A DNA stretch of 64,000 nucleotides from Acidobacteriota bacterium. Its GTDB lineage: Bacteria; Acidobacteriota; Vicinamibacteria; Vicinamibacterales; UBA8438. Positions 15,627-24,345 of this stretch are shown here, in pieces (within the stretch, counting starts at the first letter, position 1; each line of letters starts with the position of its first letter). The translations under genes were made by a program, and so were the position numbers. The notes under the pieces were generated by a model that saw only the letters and a program-made list of their open reading frames with translations, did not search any database and was not told the origin of the DNA. Location: contig VXRJ01000038.1 in the NCBI GenBank assembly GCA_009838525.1, positions 136,654 through 200,653 of the forward strand, in the 5' to 3' direction.

Positions 15627-16598
15627 GTGCGACTTCACCTTGCCCCGATCGCCTTCTTGCCACTGCTCACCCTGTTCGCCGGCGCACTCGCTCTCGCGCC
15701 GGCCGCGCATGCGCAGTCGTGGTCGCTGCCCTCCGAGGCGGAACGCTGCCCGTCGAAGTGGGGCGCCAACGACACGCGCGGCGCCGCCAACCATATGGGC
15801 CCCGAGTCGGTGCTGCGCGCGGCGGGCCTGATCCGGGAGGGGCGTGTGATCGAGTTGGGACAGGTGCTGCATAGTGGGATGCCGCTCGGCGCCCGGCATT
15901 TCGACGTCTACATGAAACCGACGACGATGAACCCGCAAAGCAACCGGCGCGGATCGAACGAGGAGCTGGTGGTGGCGGAAATGGGTCAGGTCGGGACGCA
16001 GTTCGACGCCTTCCCACACCAGACCATCGGCGACAGCCTCTACAACTGCGTCGACATGAACGAGGTGATTACCCGGACCGGCTTCACGCGGCTCGGCGTC
16101 GAGGGCGTCGGCACATTGATGACGCGAGGCGTCCTGATCGACGTCGCCGCGCTCAAGGGCGTCGACATGCTGCCGGACACCTACGAGATCACGGTCGACG
16201 ACCTGCAGCAGGCGCTGGACCGCCAGGGCGTGTCGCTGGAAACAGGTGACGCAGTGCTGATTCACACCGGATGGGGCGTGCTCTGGGAGACCGACGGCGA
16301 GCGTTTCATGGCGACGAACCCCGGCATTGGAGTCGCTGCGGCCGAATGGCTCATCGAGCACGACCCGATGATCCTCGGCGCCGACAATCAGCCGGTGGAG
16401 GTCTCTCCCAACCCCGACCCGAACCTGTCGCTACCGATCCATCAACTGGCCCTGGTCGTCCACGGCATCCACCTCGTCGAGCGGATGAAGCTGGACGAGC
16501 TGGCCGCCGCCGGCGTCTACGAGTTCGCCTTCGTCGTCCAGCCCCTCAAGCTTCAGGGCGCAACCGGATCGACCGTCGTCCCGGTCGCCATCTACTGA
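15627..16598 (+). CDS. Exported cyclase family protein (PF04199, kynurenine formamidase-like)
   Basis: A 323-residue protein starting at GTG 15627 with a perfect AGGAGG at 15615-15620 and a signal peptide (cleavage after AHAQ). The fold is that of the Mn/Zn-dependent cyclase/formamidase family: RVIELGQVLHSGMPL, then the metal motif GTQFDAFPH (residues 123-131), LIDVAALKGV, VLIHTGWG, and EVSPNPDPNLSLPIHQLALVVHGI. The usual first histidine in HxGTHxD is Gln125, while Asp127 and His131 are kept. This Q variant occurs in a sub-branch and may keep activity. The likely reaction is hydrolysis of an amide, formamide or lactone in the periplasm; substrate unknown. Confidence 0.88.
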   Translation: MRLHLAPIAFLPLLTLFAGALALAPAAHAQSWSLPSEAERCPSKWGANDTRGAANHMGPESVLRAAGLIREGRVIELGQVLHSGMPLGARHFDVYMKPTTMNPQSNRRGSNEELVVAEMGQVGTQFDAFPHQTIGDSLYNCVDMNEVITRTGFTRLGVEGVGTLMTRGVLIDVAALKGVDMLPDTYEITVDDLQQALDRQGVSLETGDAVLIHTGWGVLWETDGERFMATNPGIGVAAAEWLIEHDPMILGADNQPVEVSPNPDPNLSLPIHQLALVVHGIHLVERMKLDELAAAGVYEFAFVVQPLKLQGATGSTVVPVAIY

Positions 16599-16604
16599 CG
16601 GACC

Positions 16605-16648
16605 CAGGGTAGCCCCTGTTTCCCGCGCATTGACGCTGTCCTAGCGTC
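16605..16648. terminator. Two hairpins between convergent cyclase and AhpD-like genes
   Basis: CAGGG / CCCTG around TAGC (16605-16618, followed by TTT), then GACGCT / AGCGTC around GTCCT (16632-16648), directly after the cyclase stop. The first has a short T-run, so plus-strand termination is plausible. The remaining bases to 16736 hold nothing I recognise. Confidence 0.45.
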
Positions 16649-16736
16649 ATGGATGCACGCGTTCGCGACATCCGGCACGCGGTGCGCACGCTCGCAAGCA
16701 GCGAGCCTTCACGCTTGTTACGAGCGGACTCGAACG

Positions 16737-17393
16737 CTAGCGCGGGAACGCCGGCAGCGGCGGCTCCACTCCCTCGGGGAGCGGGGTCCGGGCGGTGTTC
16801 ATCACCATCGCGAGGAGCTGGTAGTAGCCCATGATGCCGATGGTGTCGATGACGCCGCGCTCGCCCAGATGGTCGACGAGCCGGGCGTAGGTGGGATCGC
16901 TCACACCCTGGGTGCGGAACAGCTCCCGCACGAAGTCGTAGACCGCCGCTTCGTCATCCGCCATGTCGATGGGGCGGCGTCCGTCGGCGACAGCGTCGAT
17001 GATGGCGCGGTCGAGTCCCTCGCGCTCGGCGATCGGCGCGTGGACGTACCATTCGTACTGCTGCGTCCAGTGACGCGCGGTCAGCAGGATGACGAACTCG
17101 CTCAGCCGGGGCGGGAGCGCCGTCTGGTAGCGGGCGTAGTCGCCCACGTTGCGGGCGCGGCTCATCACCTCGGGGCTCCGCAACAGGGGAACGAACGGAC
17201 CGCCGACGCTGGTGCGGTTGCGGACGGTCTTGAACTCCTCGACGGCGGCACGCTGGGCCTCGGTCATCTCCGCTTCCGGAATCGGCGGCATGCGGTCCTG
17301 TGCGGTGACGGTCATGGCGTACGTCGGCGCCAGAATGATGATGGCCGCGAGCCTCCCGGCAACCGCGGTGGGGAAGTGACGATTCGTTCTCAT
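16737..17393 (-). CDS. Exported carboxymuconolactone decarboxylase/AhpD-like protein
   Basis: A 218-residue all-helical protein of the carboxymuconolactone decarboxylase superfamily with an N-terminal leader (residues about 8-31, ending VTAQ), which is unusual for a mostly cytosolic fold. The core shows FVPLLRSPEVMSRA, LPPRLSEFVILLTARHW and YEWYVHAPIA. The E-x-x-x-L-x-x-ARxW...H arrangement is that of the non-redox branch; the CxxC of true AhpD is absent. The start ATG has GGAGGGG upstream. It may act on a lactone or hydroperoxide-like substrate in the periplasm; no specific reaction can be assigned. Convergent with the cyclase gene, downstream of the M20 gene. Confidence 0.85.
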   Translation of the reverse strand: MRTNRHFPTAVAGRLAAIIILAPTYAMTVTAQDRMPPIPEAEMTEAQRAAVEEFKTVRNRTSVGGPFVPLLRSPEVMSRARNVGDYARYQTALPPRLSEFVILLTARHWTQQYEWYVHAPIAEREGLDRAIIDAVADGRRPIDMADDEAAVYDFVRELFRTQGVSDPTYARLVDHLGERGVIDTIGIMGYYQLLAMVMNTARTPLPEGVEPPLPAFPR

Positions 17394-17433
17394 CTGACGC
17401 CCCTCCTCGCGGCGGATCCTAGCAGGCAGCTCT

Positions 17434-17480
17434 GGGATGCATCGCCGCTCGAACGTAGCCGGGATTTCACCACGGGCTGC
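17434..17480 (-). repeat. Second dispersed repeat (family P2), copy 1
   Basis: A 47-bp segment whose reverse complement matches 31273-31319 at 41 of 47 positions by eye, including an identical 18-base block TTCGAGCGGCGATGCATC. It begins at the TAG stop of the M20 gene and fills most of the gap to the AhpD-like gene. Both copies lie outside protein-coding sequence. Confidence 0.8.
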
Positions 17481-18775
17481 TACGGGCCGCTCCGCTCGTG
17501 CAGATAGTCCCAGAGCAAGTAGGCCATCGACCGCATGCCCATCGGCAGGGCGCTGTCGTCGGCGCGGAACGTGGGTGAGTGGTGATCGCCGGACGTCGTG
17601 CCCGGCGCGAGCGTTCCCAGCAGGTAGAAGAAGCCCGGCACCTCGTTCGCGAACAGTGAGAAGTCCTCCCCTGCCATCCAGGGGTCGGCCACGGCGACGT
17701 TGTCCGCGCCCAGGGCATCCCGGAGACTCGGCACGGACCGTTCGGTCAGCGTCAGGTCGTTGATCGTCACCGGCGTAATGCGGTCGTAGTCGAGCTCGAA
17801 CGATCCGCCGCCGGCGCGGGTAACGCCATCCAGGATCTCCCGCATCCGGCGCTCCACGGTGTTCTGAACCTCGGGGTCATAGGTGCGCACCGTCCCCTCG
17901 AGGCGGACTTCGCCCGGGATGATGTTGAAACGGGTGCCGCCCCGGATCATTCCGACAGTCACCACACTCGGCGCCAGCGGCGGCAGGTTGCGTGACCGAA
18001 TCGTCTGCAGCGTGGAGACCGCCTGGGCCGCCATCACCACCGGGTCGACGCCCAGGTGGGGCGCCGCGCCATGCGACTGGCGGCCCCGGATGGTGACCCG
18101 GAAGTGGTCGACCGCCGCCAGCGCGCCGCCCGGCGTGTAGACCGCCTTGCCGACATCGAGATGGGCGCTGGCGTGCAGCCCGAAGATCGCCTCCGGGCGA
18201 AGTTCGTCGAAGACCCCTTCCTCGAGCATCAGCGCCGCGCCGCCCTTTTCGCCCGGCGGGGGCCCTTCCTCGGCCGGCTGAAAGATGAACATCACCGTGC
18301 CCGGCAGGTCGTCCTGAAGCGCCTTGAGGATCGAGGCCACGCCCAACTGCACCGCGGTATGGACGTCGTGGCCACAGGCATGCATGACCCCCACTTCCTG
18401 TCCGAGATAGGTCGTGCGGCGGGTCGACCGGAACGGCAGATCGGTCTCCTCGGTAACCGGGAGGGCATCCATGTCGGCGCGGACCGCGATGACCGGCCCG
18501 GGCCTGCCCCCGCGCAGGATCCCCACCACGCCGGTGTGCGCGATCCCGGTCCGCACGTCGTCGAACCCCAGCTCTCGCAGGTGGTCGGCCACCAGCGCCG
18601 CCGTTTCCACTTCGCGGTTGCCGAGCTCGGGATGCTCGTGAATGTGGTGCCGAATCTCGGTGATCTGCGGTACGAGACGCTCCACTTCCCGGTCGATGTC
18701 GGGATGCTGCGCGCCGGCCGGACCCGCGGCCCCAAGGAGCAGACAGGATGCGGTGATGACGGGTGCGATACGCAT
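17480..18775 (-). CDS. Exported M20 family metallopeptidase/amidohydrolase
   Basis: A 431-residue M20D-type enzyme (IAA-amino acid hydrolase/hippuricase group). ATG 18775 begins a signal peptide (MRIAPVITASCLLLGAAG, cleavage near GAQ); the frame is open upstream but without a leader. Metal and catalytic markers are intact: RHHIHEHPELGN, VRADMDALPV, MHACGHDVHTA, FQPAEEG, and the dimerisation-domain segment GRQSHGAAPHLGVDPV, with the late MAGEDFSLF carrying the bridging residues. It probably removes acyl or amino-acid groups from amides in the periplasm. The stop codon abuts repeat P2. Confidence 0.93.
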   Translation of the reverse strand: MRIAPVITASCLLLGAAGPAGAQHPDIDREVERLVPQITEIRHHIHEHPELGNREVETAALVADHLRELGFDDVRTGIAHTGVVGILRGGRPGPVIAVRADMDALPVTEETDLPFRSTRRTTYLGQEVGVMHACGHDVHTAVQLGVASILKALQDDLPGTVMFIFQPAEEGPPPGEKGGAALMLEEGVFDELRPEAIFGLHASAHLDVGKAVYTPGGALAAVDHFRVTIRGRQSHGAAPHLGVDPVVMAAQAVSTLQTIRSRNLPPLAPSVVTVGMIRGGTRFNIIPGEVRLEGTVRTYDPEVQNTVERRMREILDGVTRAGGGSFELDYDRITPVTINDLTLTERSVPSLRDALGADNVAVADPWMAGEDFSLFANEVPGFFYLLGTLAPGTTSGDHHSPTFRADDSALPMGMRSMAYLLWDYLHERSGP

Positions 18776-18840
18776 AGGCAATTCTACGACGGCAAGGGAT
18801 TGCGCCAAGGAACCGGCGGCCTCGCGCGGTTCCGATGGCA

Positions 18841-21800
18841 TCACGGGGCGGAGGGCGTCGAACCGCGGCCGCCGGGACTGGCGTCCATCACGCAAACCGC
18901 GATCTTGCGCTTCTCGTCCCGCGTGAGCGTGGCCTCCAGGCGTTCCTTCAGCTCACTTGGACTTCGCGGGCTAGTACCGGATGGCGGTGGCGGCGTTCGT
19001 AGTCGCCCGCGCTCGTCGTCGCCAAAACAGAGCACCAGATAGATGCCGTAGCCGTCCGTCTCGGGATCGCGTACGTAATGTGCGACCAACTGATCGCGAA
19101 GGGCACTCCACAACGTGGGATGCGCGTCTTTCTTTATCTCCACCGGCACCTGGTAGCCCCCGCACGAGATGCGGATGTCCGCCCGCTTGTCGTTCGCGTA
19201 GTGCCCCTCGGGCTGGGCGTCCACATCCTCCGGCAGGCGCTGCCGCAGGTCCGATAGCAGCGCATCGCGGCACGAGTTCTCGGGTTTCGGTTCTGTGGGC
19301 CGACCGTGCGGATCTTCGTTCCAGTACTGCCGCCAGTCGTCGGTGTTGCCGTTCCTGATCTGCACACCGATTTCCTCCAGTCGGTCCGCGACGAGCGCCG
19401 CCAGGTCACCGGCGTTCGCCGGCGACGCGTCGTTCAACGTGCGGCAGATCTGCCCGATGTCCGGATGCCGGTAGGCGGCGTCCCTGTAGACCACGTGCTG
19501 TTCGTCGCATGCCCGGATCAGCGCTGGACGCCAGCGCGACAGAGCCGGATCGGACGCCAGCGCGTCCAGGGCCGCGCCTGCCTCCGGGCCGGACCGTGTG
19601 GCCAATTCTCCAATGAAACTGCCTACACCGCGAGATGCATCCATGACAGGTGTGACAAAGCCGGCGCCAGACCGATCTTCAGGGCCGCACCAACTTCCAA
19701 GAAGACTCACCAGGAGTTGCAACGCCGACGTGCCCAGGCCACCATCCGAGAATCGTCCGGGATGATCCGGACACATGAAGGCGGCCACCTGTCGGATTCT
19801 CCGCTCTCGCCCATGTGCATAGTCCCACAACTGTTGCTCGTACCTGCCCGGCACAACAATGACACCACACATCAACCAACGGGCGCGCTGAGCGGCGTTC
19901 ATGCTCTTGCGGGCCAGTTTCTCCACAATCAGATCCTGCAGACTTCGTCCGTCAGCGTGCTGAATTGCCGCCCACAGCAGCTCGTCCAGCGCGTCGAGCT
20001 GCTTGAGGGTGCAGCGCGTCGGGAATGCGCGCAGTAGCGGCAAGCAAGCGATTCTGGCGACATCTGCGTGCCGGACATCGTGTGCGAGCTCGTAAGCGCC
20101 TGGAACATGCTTGCCGCCGTTCCGAATCCTCGCTGACGCACATTTCACCAGCACGTCGGCCACCACATCGGGCCGCGTGGCCAGGAAACGCCGGTACCAC
20201 ATGGATGCGCCGTCGGACACGCCGAAGGTGCGGAACGCCAGCGCTATCCCGACCTGCCTGTCGTTCAGATTCGAGAGGGCCTCGGTCGCCGCGCGGTCCG
20301 TTTCCGCAAGGCCGGCAAGGACCGGCAGCGCCAGGTAGTGCAGCTTGCCCTGAGCATCCAGACGAATGATCTCGGCAACGTCTGGCAGATCATCGCGGTG
20401 TATTGCCCGTCGGAAAGCCGACAGCGCCACTTCAATCAGGCGCCGGTCATTGCCAAGGCAGCCGGCCAGCCGCGCCATCGGATCGTCGCCGATTGCGTCC
20501 ACTGCGATTCCGAAGTAGGCGAGCGCGATTCCATGAAGCAGCGCCGGGGAACCCCGATTTGCGCGCAATGCGGCTTCCTGGGAGCGAAAGTGCTCGATCC
20601 ACTCCCGGCGTTCACGTTCGACCTTTTCCTGGTCCGGCTGCTTGTCGCGGATGCGGGCCACTAGCTCAAGATGCCCGTCGAGTGGCCACGTCCCCAACTT
20701 GTTGACGATGTCTGCCAGATCTAGACGGCCTTTCGTACGTTCGAACAGGACTTCCAAAGAAAGTCCCTCATCGCCGGTCCGGTCGGCCAGGGCGGCAAGG
20801 GAACGCTCAAGGTACATTCTCGAGACGCGCTCGTCAGTCGCTGCAATCGCCTGGTCCAGGCACCACGCGCCGAAGTCTGCCGGAAGCGTCGCGCCATACA
20901 GGTGGCGCAACACCCCGTGCAACGCGACCGCCCATTCACGGTTGTCCGTTGCGGCGTACCGCTTGACACCTTCGGCAAACACGGCCTTCTGGATTTCGGC
21001 GTGCTGCTCGAACCAGACCCGAATCTGCCGCGCCCCTTTACTCGTACTCGGACAGCCAAGTTCTGTGGCAGGCAGTCCGACTCCGAGCCAATCGTACAGA
21101 CGCCTCGTTGCGATCCGAGAGCCGTGCGCGTGCAGTGCACGCGCCAGAAGCGCCAGGGGTGTCTCTCCCAACACCCGGTGCTGCATATCCGGCCGCAGCT
21201 CGTCAAGCTTCGCCGCCAGCGTGTCGAGATGCTCTGCAGCCTCGGTGTCCGAACACTTGTCCAGAAGGTCCCAGCACCAGAACGACCTGTACGCGCCAAA
21301 GAGTTCCTGTTCCGAAGGTGTGAAGAAATGGTCCCAGACTTCCGACGGCGGCAAATCGTCGGGGTAGAGCCGCCCGAGGAGGGTTCCGAGAAGCTCGTCG
21401 TCAGGGTCTCTCACGCGGCCCGACCGCACGTCGACGAGAAGCTCCTTGAGCGCGGCGGTCTTCCCTCGCTCGTCCGCCTGGCTACGGATGAATGCATCGA
21501 GACCTGCCTCGTTGACTCCGGGCCATCGTGTCTCGTCGCGGACAACGTCGACGAGAATCCCGGAGAGTCCGGGCATGGATTTGCCCTTGGCTAGAATCCG
21601 CAATACGAAATACACGAATTCCTGGTGATCGTCGGATCGACTGGGATCCGTCAAGATCTCGCGGAAGACTGGCTCCATGCCGGTGCCGGCGAGCGTACTG
21701 AAGGACCCGGTTGCGTCGAAAACCGAAGTCAGACGGGACGCTTGGACCCGCAGGGATTCCAGAAGCGCGCGTTTCTCTTCTGCTGAGAATCGGTGCAGGT

Positions 21801-23028
21801 CCCCGTACAGCCCGACGCCAATGGGATCCCGCTCGATGAGATCGCTGCGGGCGAACCGCGAGTGCGCCGCGATCCACGCGGACAGACCTCTGAGCTCCGT
21901 CACGACGACGCCGTCGTGGCCCGTCAACAACGAAAGGACACGCCCGCACGGGAGGCCGCCTCCGACGTTTCGTCGGTCGGCACTGCTTCCACCGATCAAC
22001 CGCGCGAGGTACCGGGCGCCGAGAAACTCGGCGACGTGACGGTGTACCGGACGGAAGTGCCCGGATGCGTGCGCGCTGAACAACTTCGTCGCGAGCACGC
22101 GCCGCAGCTCCCCCAGGCGGCAGCCGACATCGTGAACGGGGGCGCTCGTACCGTCCCGTTCAGGAGTGCATTCGTCGACTGCGGGATAGTCGACGTCCGC
22201 CGCTACTGGCGTCACCGCATAACCCGCGATGCCGGCAATGAGCTGAACCGCGCACAGACGTCCCGCGGCGTCGAGCAGGGCCTCCTCCGTCGGCTGCGGC
22301 GTGGCAACCTGCGCGCCCGGACTGGACTGCGTCGCGGCGAGGTGTTCATCGTTGTGTTCGCGAACCAACTTACGGCAGGCAGCCTCGAATAGATCCAGAC
22401 GGCTCGCGGGCCAGCCCCTCCCGTCCCCGACCACCTCTGCAAACATGGCCAGGCACTGAGGATTCCTGAGCAGTCCATCGACTCCCTTCTCGCGCGCCAC
22501 TGCCATGAATTCCCCGGCATCGTCCACCAGAGATTCCAGAATCAGCTCGATGTCGTCGTCCGTGAGCGGATCGAGGCGCAGTACCGTCACGTGGGTGTCG
22601 GGAGATACCGTGCTCAGGTTGGCCCGATCGTTCGCACCGAGCCAGTCCGCCTCGCGGCAGGACAGGCGGAAGCGGGGTGTCCCCAGCCTGTCCAACTTCC
22701 TACGGATCGCGTCGAATGGCGTACGTACGTCATGTGCGCCGGTCCGCACCTCATCAAGTCCGTCGATGAAGAGGATCTTTCCTCCCCATTCGGGATGGTC
22801 AGACAGGTCGAAGGTCAGAAAATCGCGCGCCGTCACCAAGCAGGCCTGACTACCGTGGGCCGCGCACTCGGTCTCGAACGCTACGCTCTTGCCTGCCCCG
22901 GGATCTCCAAGCAACACGTAGGCTGCGTTCTCTCGGTAGGACTCCAGAAGCCGGGACGCACGGCCGTCACTCCGCTGGCTCTCGTCGTCAGTAATCTCCG
23001 TGCAGGAGCGGGGAACAACCACGGTCAT
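18841..23028 (-). CDS. NACHT/STAND-type ATPase with C-terminal PD-(D/E)XK nuclease, candidate defence protein
   Basis: A 1395-residue protein. ATG 23028 is chosen because it overlaps the TGA of the DUF4143 gene (ATGA); an ATG five codons earlier also exists. Residues 41-48 are the P-loop GDPGAGKS and 86-93 the Walker B LFIDGLDE, in the NACHT style, followed by a sensor-like RFRLSCREADWLG and LRLDPLTDDDI. Residues about 230-1200 look like long helical repeats. The C terminus is a PD-(D/E)XK nuclease: D1284, 12 residues, then E1297-I-K1299, with Q1313 and Y1318 in the following helix. The family recurs, unnamed, in other bacteria as far as I recall. Regulation is probably through the upstream operator. 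The region is less GC-extreme than its neighbours, suggesting transfer. Confidence 0.85.
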   Translation of the reverse strand: MTVVVPRSCTEITDDESQRSDGRASRLLESYRENAAYVLLGDPGAGKSVAFETECAAHGSQACLVTARDFLTFDLSDHPEWGGKILFIDGLDEVRTGAHDVRTPFDAIRRKLDRLGTPRFRLSCREADWLGANDRANLSTVSPDTHVTVLRLDPLTDDDIELILESLVDDAGEFMAVAREKGVDGLLRNPQCLAMFAEVVGDGRGWPASRLDLFEAACRKLVREHNDEHLAATQSSPGAQVATPQPTEEALLDAAGRLCAVQLIAGIAGYAVTPVAADVDYPAVDECTPERDGTSAPVHDVGCRLGELRRVLATKLFSAHASGHFRPVHRHVAEFLGARYLARLIGGSSADRRNVGGGLPCGRVLSLLTGHDGVVVTELRGLSAWIAAHSRFARSDLIERDPIGVGLYGDLHRFSAEEKRALLESLRVQASRLTSVFDATGSFSTLAGTGMEPVFREILTDPSRSDDHQEFVYFVLRILAKGKSMPGLSGILVDVVRDETRWPGVNEAGLDAFIRSQADERGKTAALKELLVDVRSGRVRDPDDELLGTLLGRLYPDDLPPSEVWDHFFTPSEQELFGAYRSFWCWDLLDKCSDTEAAEHLDTLAAKLDELRPDMQHRVLGETPLALLARALHAHGSRIATRRLYDWLGVGLPATELGCPSTSKGARQIRVWFEQHAEIQKAVFAEGVKRYAATDNREWAVALHGVLRHLYGATLPADFGAWCLDQAIAATDERVSRMYLERSLAALADRTGDEGLSLEVLFERTKGRLDLADIVNKLGTWPLDGHLELVARIRDKQPDQEKVERERREWIEHFRSQEAALRANRGSPALLHGIALAYFGIAVDAIGDDPMARLAGCLGNDRRLIEVALSAFRRAIHRDDLPDVAEIIRLDAQGKLHYLALPVLAGLAETDRAATEALSNLNDRQVGIALAFRTFGVSDGASMWYRRFLATRPDVVADVLVKCASARIRNGGKHVPGAYELAHDVRHADVARIACLPLLRAFPTRCTLKQLDALDELLWAAIQHADGRSLQDLIVEKLARKSMNAAQRARWLMCGVIVVPGRYEQQLWDYAHGRERRIRQVAAFMCPDHPGRFSDGGLGTSALQLLVSLLGSWCGPEDRSGAGFVTPVMDASRGVGSFIGELATRSGPEAGAALDALASDPALSRWRPALIRACDEQHVVYRDAAYRHPDIGQICRTLNDASPANAGDLAALVADRLEEIGVQIRNGNTDDWRQYWNEDPHGRPTEPKPENSCRDALLSDLRQRLPEDVDAQPEGHYANDKRADIRISCGGYQVPVEIKKDAHPTLWSALRDQLVAHYVRDPETDGYGIYLVLCFGDDERGRLRTPPPPSGTSPRSPSELKERLEATLTRDEKRKIAVCVMDASPGGRGSTPSAP

Positions 23029-24275
23029 GGCTCTTCCAGCCAACTGGCGGCAGGTGCTGCCAGGAACTCATTGAGCGGTATGCCGCCTACGCCCACCACC
23101 AGGATCCGCTGGGGCTCGAAGCGTTCCTCGAACATCGCCAGTCCGCGCGGTGCTGCCCGGTGCGGCCCGCTCTTCACCTCGATGGCCACAAGGCGCGGTC
23201 CACGCTTGAGCACAAAGTCGACCTCGTGGAGACCGTCCCGCCAGTAGTAGACGTCCATGTCCGGCGTGGCCGTGTTGCATAGGTGCGCACCCGCCGCGCT
23301 CTCGACTATGCGCCCCCAGAAGGTGCGGTCGGCCCTGGCCTCGTTGAACTCGTAGCCCGAGCCGGCCGTCATCAACGCGGTGTTGAGCACGTTCAGCTTC
23401 GGGCTCGATCCGCGCCTGTGCGGTCGGCTGGCGTACTTGGGCAGACCGGCGAGAAGCCCGGCGCTGGCGAGCAGGTCGATGTAGCGCGCCAGGGTGGTCG
23501 TGTTGCCGGCGTCCTGAAGCTGCCCCAGCAGCTTCGTGTACGACAGGATCTGTCCAGAAGCCGCCGCGCCTACCTCGAACAGCCGCTTCAATAGGGCCGG
23601 CTTGTCCACGCGCGTCATGGAGAGCAGGTCGCGCTCGATATTCGGTTCGACGAGTGCGCGCAGAATGTACTCGCGCCACCGCGGCGGGTCCCGGACCATA
23701 GCGGCCCCGCCGGGGTAGCCTCCGAAGTAGAGGTACGAGGGCAGGTCGAAGCCGAACGCGTCGGCCATTTCCGGAAATGACCAGTGCGTGACCGGGATAG
23801 GCTCGAAGCGTCCGGCCAGGCTCTCGGTCAGTCCGGACTGCATCAGTAGCGGCGACGATCCCAGGATGACAACGTGCAGAAAGCGGCCTCTCGCGCGGTC
23901 CGCATCCCACAGTCCCTTGACCGTGTCGGACCAGCGTGGCACCTTCTGGACCTCATCCAGAACGAGAACGAATCCATTGGGAGAACGCTCCGCGGCGCGG
24001 CGGGCTTCCTGCCAGGTGCGCACAAGCCACTCCGAATCTCGCGCTTCCGGGTATCGGATAGCCGTTTGCGATGCAGGTGGAGGGAGGCGGAACGTGGGTG
24101 AATCCGGCTCGTCGACGGCGACGTAGTGGCCAAGCCGCTCAGTCTGCCGCAGCGCCTGACGGACGATGGTCGTCTTGCCCGTTTGGCGCGGGCCGAACAG
24201 CGCGATGATACGGCTGGGCTCCTCGGCCAGCCGACGGACGAGCGTGGCGACCTGGGCACGCTGGAAGGTAGCCAT
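23025..24275 (-). CDS. AAA ATPase with DUF4143 nuclease-like domain
   Basis: A 416-residue protein of the AAA_14/DUF4143 group. The N-terminal ATPase has Walker A FGPRQTGKTT (residues about 28-37) and Walker B VLVLDEVQKVP. The middle is a winged-helix-like part (SMTRVDKPALLKRLFEVGAAASG). The C-terminal DUF4143 part carries a PD-(D/E)XK pattern: D353 in EVDF, then E366-V-K368. The family is widespread with no settled function; it resembles archaeal ATPase/nuclease fusions. GGAAGG sits immediately before the ATG, an unusually short spacing. Its stop codon overlaps the start of the NACHT-nuclease gene, so both are made together. Confidence 0.9.
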   Translation of the reverse strand: MATFQRAQVATLVRRLAEEPSRIIALFGPRQTGKTTIVRQALRQTERLGHYVAVDEPDSPTFRLPPPASQTAIRYPEARDSEWLVRTWQEARRAAERSPNGFVLVLDEVQKVPRWSDTVKGLWDADRARGRFLHVVILGSSPLLMQSGLTESLAGRFEPIPVTHWSFPEMADAFGFDLPSYLYFGGYPGGAAMVRDPPRWREYILRALVEPNIERDLLSMTRVDKPALLKRLFEVGAAASGQILSYTKLLGQLQDAGNTTTLARYIDLLASAGLLAGLPKYASRPHRRGSSPKLNVLNTALMTAGSGYEFNEARADRTFWGRIVESAAGAHLCNTATPDMDVYYWRDGLHEVDFVLKRGPRLVAIEVKSGPHRAAPRGLAMFEERFEPQRILVVGVGGIPLNEFLAAPAASWLEEP

Positions 24276-24284
24276 CCTTCCAAC

Positions 24285-24315
24285 TTTACTCTATTGAGTA
24301 AAACTACTCATTATA
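24285..24315 (-). promoter_or_regulatory. AT-rich promoter with palindromic operator for the DUF4143-NACHT operon
   Basis: On the minus strand a perfect -10 TATAAT (24315-24310) is followed by the palindrome TTTACTC-TATT-GAGTAAA (24285-24302, written on the plus strand). The palindrome covers the expected transcription start and leader, 10 bp before the ATG. This strip is strikingly AT-rich in a GC-rich window. A repressor binding here would control the operon. The -35 is weak. Confidence 0.6.
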
Positions 24316-24345
24316 GTAATACGCTGTTCGTTTCCTGCCTGGGTG

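Noticed and set aside
16649-16736. Possible tRNA between the cyclase and AhpD-like genes
   Set aside because: A GACTCGAAC-like stretch resembles a T-loop, but no acceptor, D or anticodon stems can be drawn.
18841-24275. Labelling the operon as an established Avs, Septu or other named defence system
   Set aside because: Domain order differs from the named types and no supporting partner gene (for example a methyltransferase or reverse transcriptase) is present; only a candidate status is justified.
24281-24330. AT-rich strip considered as an attachment site or replication origin
   Set aside because: It contains one promoter-like box and one operator palindrome, but no DnaA boxes, flanking direct repeats or integrase gene.
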